Source of the DNA: Acinetobacter sp. N54.MGS-139
GTDB taxonomy: Bacteria > Pseudomonadota > Gammaproteobacteria > Burkholderiales > Burkholderiaceae_F
NCBI GenBank assembly: GCA_000980495.1
Contig: LARN01000072.1
Coordinates: 1-5,528 of the forward strand
Direction of reading: 5' to 3'
Length of the DNA: 5,528 nt
Shown here: in pieces, positions 5,503 through 5,528 of the stretch
How the letters are laid out: every line of letters starts with the position of its first letter
Numbering within the stretch: position 1 is the first letter of the stretch
The notes under the pieces: model-generated
What the model was told of the DNA's origin: nothing
Seen by the model: only the letters and a program-made list of their open reading frames with translations
Database searches by the model: none
Made by a program: the position numbers and the translations under genes

Positions 5503-5528
5503 CACCTTTTAGATTCTGATGCAGTCGT

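Overview
The window looks like chromosomal DNA of a Gram-negative proteobacterium. A YjiH/YjiG membrane-protein pair in the Escherichia coli gene order, a CRP-type palindrome and intrinsic terminators point that way. The genus cannot be read from the sequence; a host-associated beta- or gammaproteobacterium is a guess. All five supported genes lie on the minus strand, in three transcription units.

Right part (4223-5528): yjiH (5465-4782) and yjiG (4789-4310) overlap by 8 bases and encode two small nucleoside-recognition (gate) domain membrane proteins. A terminator follows at 4223-4259. The most striking element of the window is here: a two-part stem at 5462-5502 pairs both the Shine-Dalgarno sequence and the GTG start codon of yjiH.

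Middle (3360-4222): a 91-residue protein of unknown function is a single-gene unit with its own ribosome site and terminator. It lies between two spacers. The upstream one (3824-4222) is AT-rich, with small inverted repeats and possible decayed coding sequence on the plus strand. The downstream one is the nrdA leader.

Left-centre (538-3359): nrdA and nrdB encode a compact class I (tyrosyl-radical type) ribonucleotide reductase that makes dNTPs from ribonucleoside diphosphates. All catalytic, radical-transfer and metal-ligand residues I looked for are present, but neither subunit has an ATP-cone domain. The two genes are 3 bases apart and end at a hairpin that pairs fully only as minus-strand RNA.

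Left end (1-537): no convincing gene. It holds an 18-bp perfect palindrome fitting the CRP consensus, a candidate minus-strand promoter overlapped by an imperfect palindrome, and a dense cluster of inverted repeats that could be a structured leader or small RNA. The transcript would run off the left edge. Functions of nrdA, nrdB, yjiG and yjiH rest on recognised family motifs; regulatory calls are by eye.
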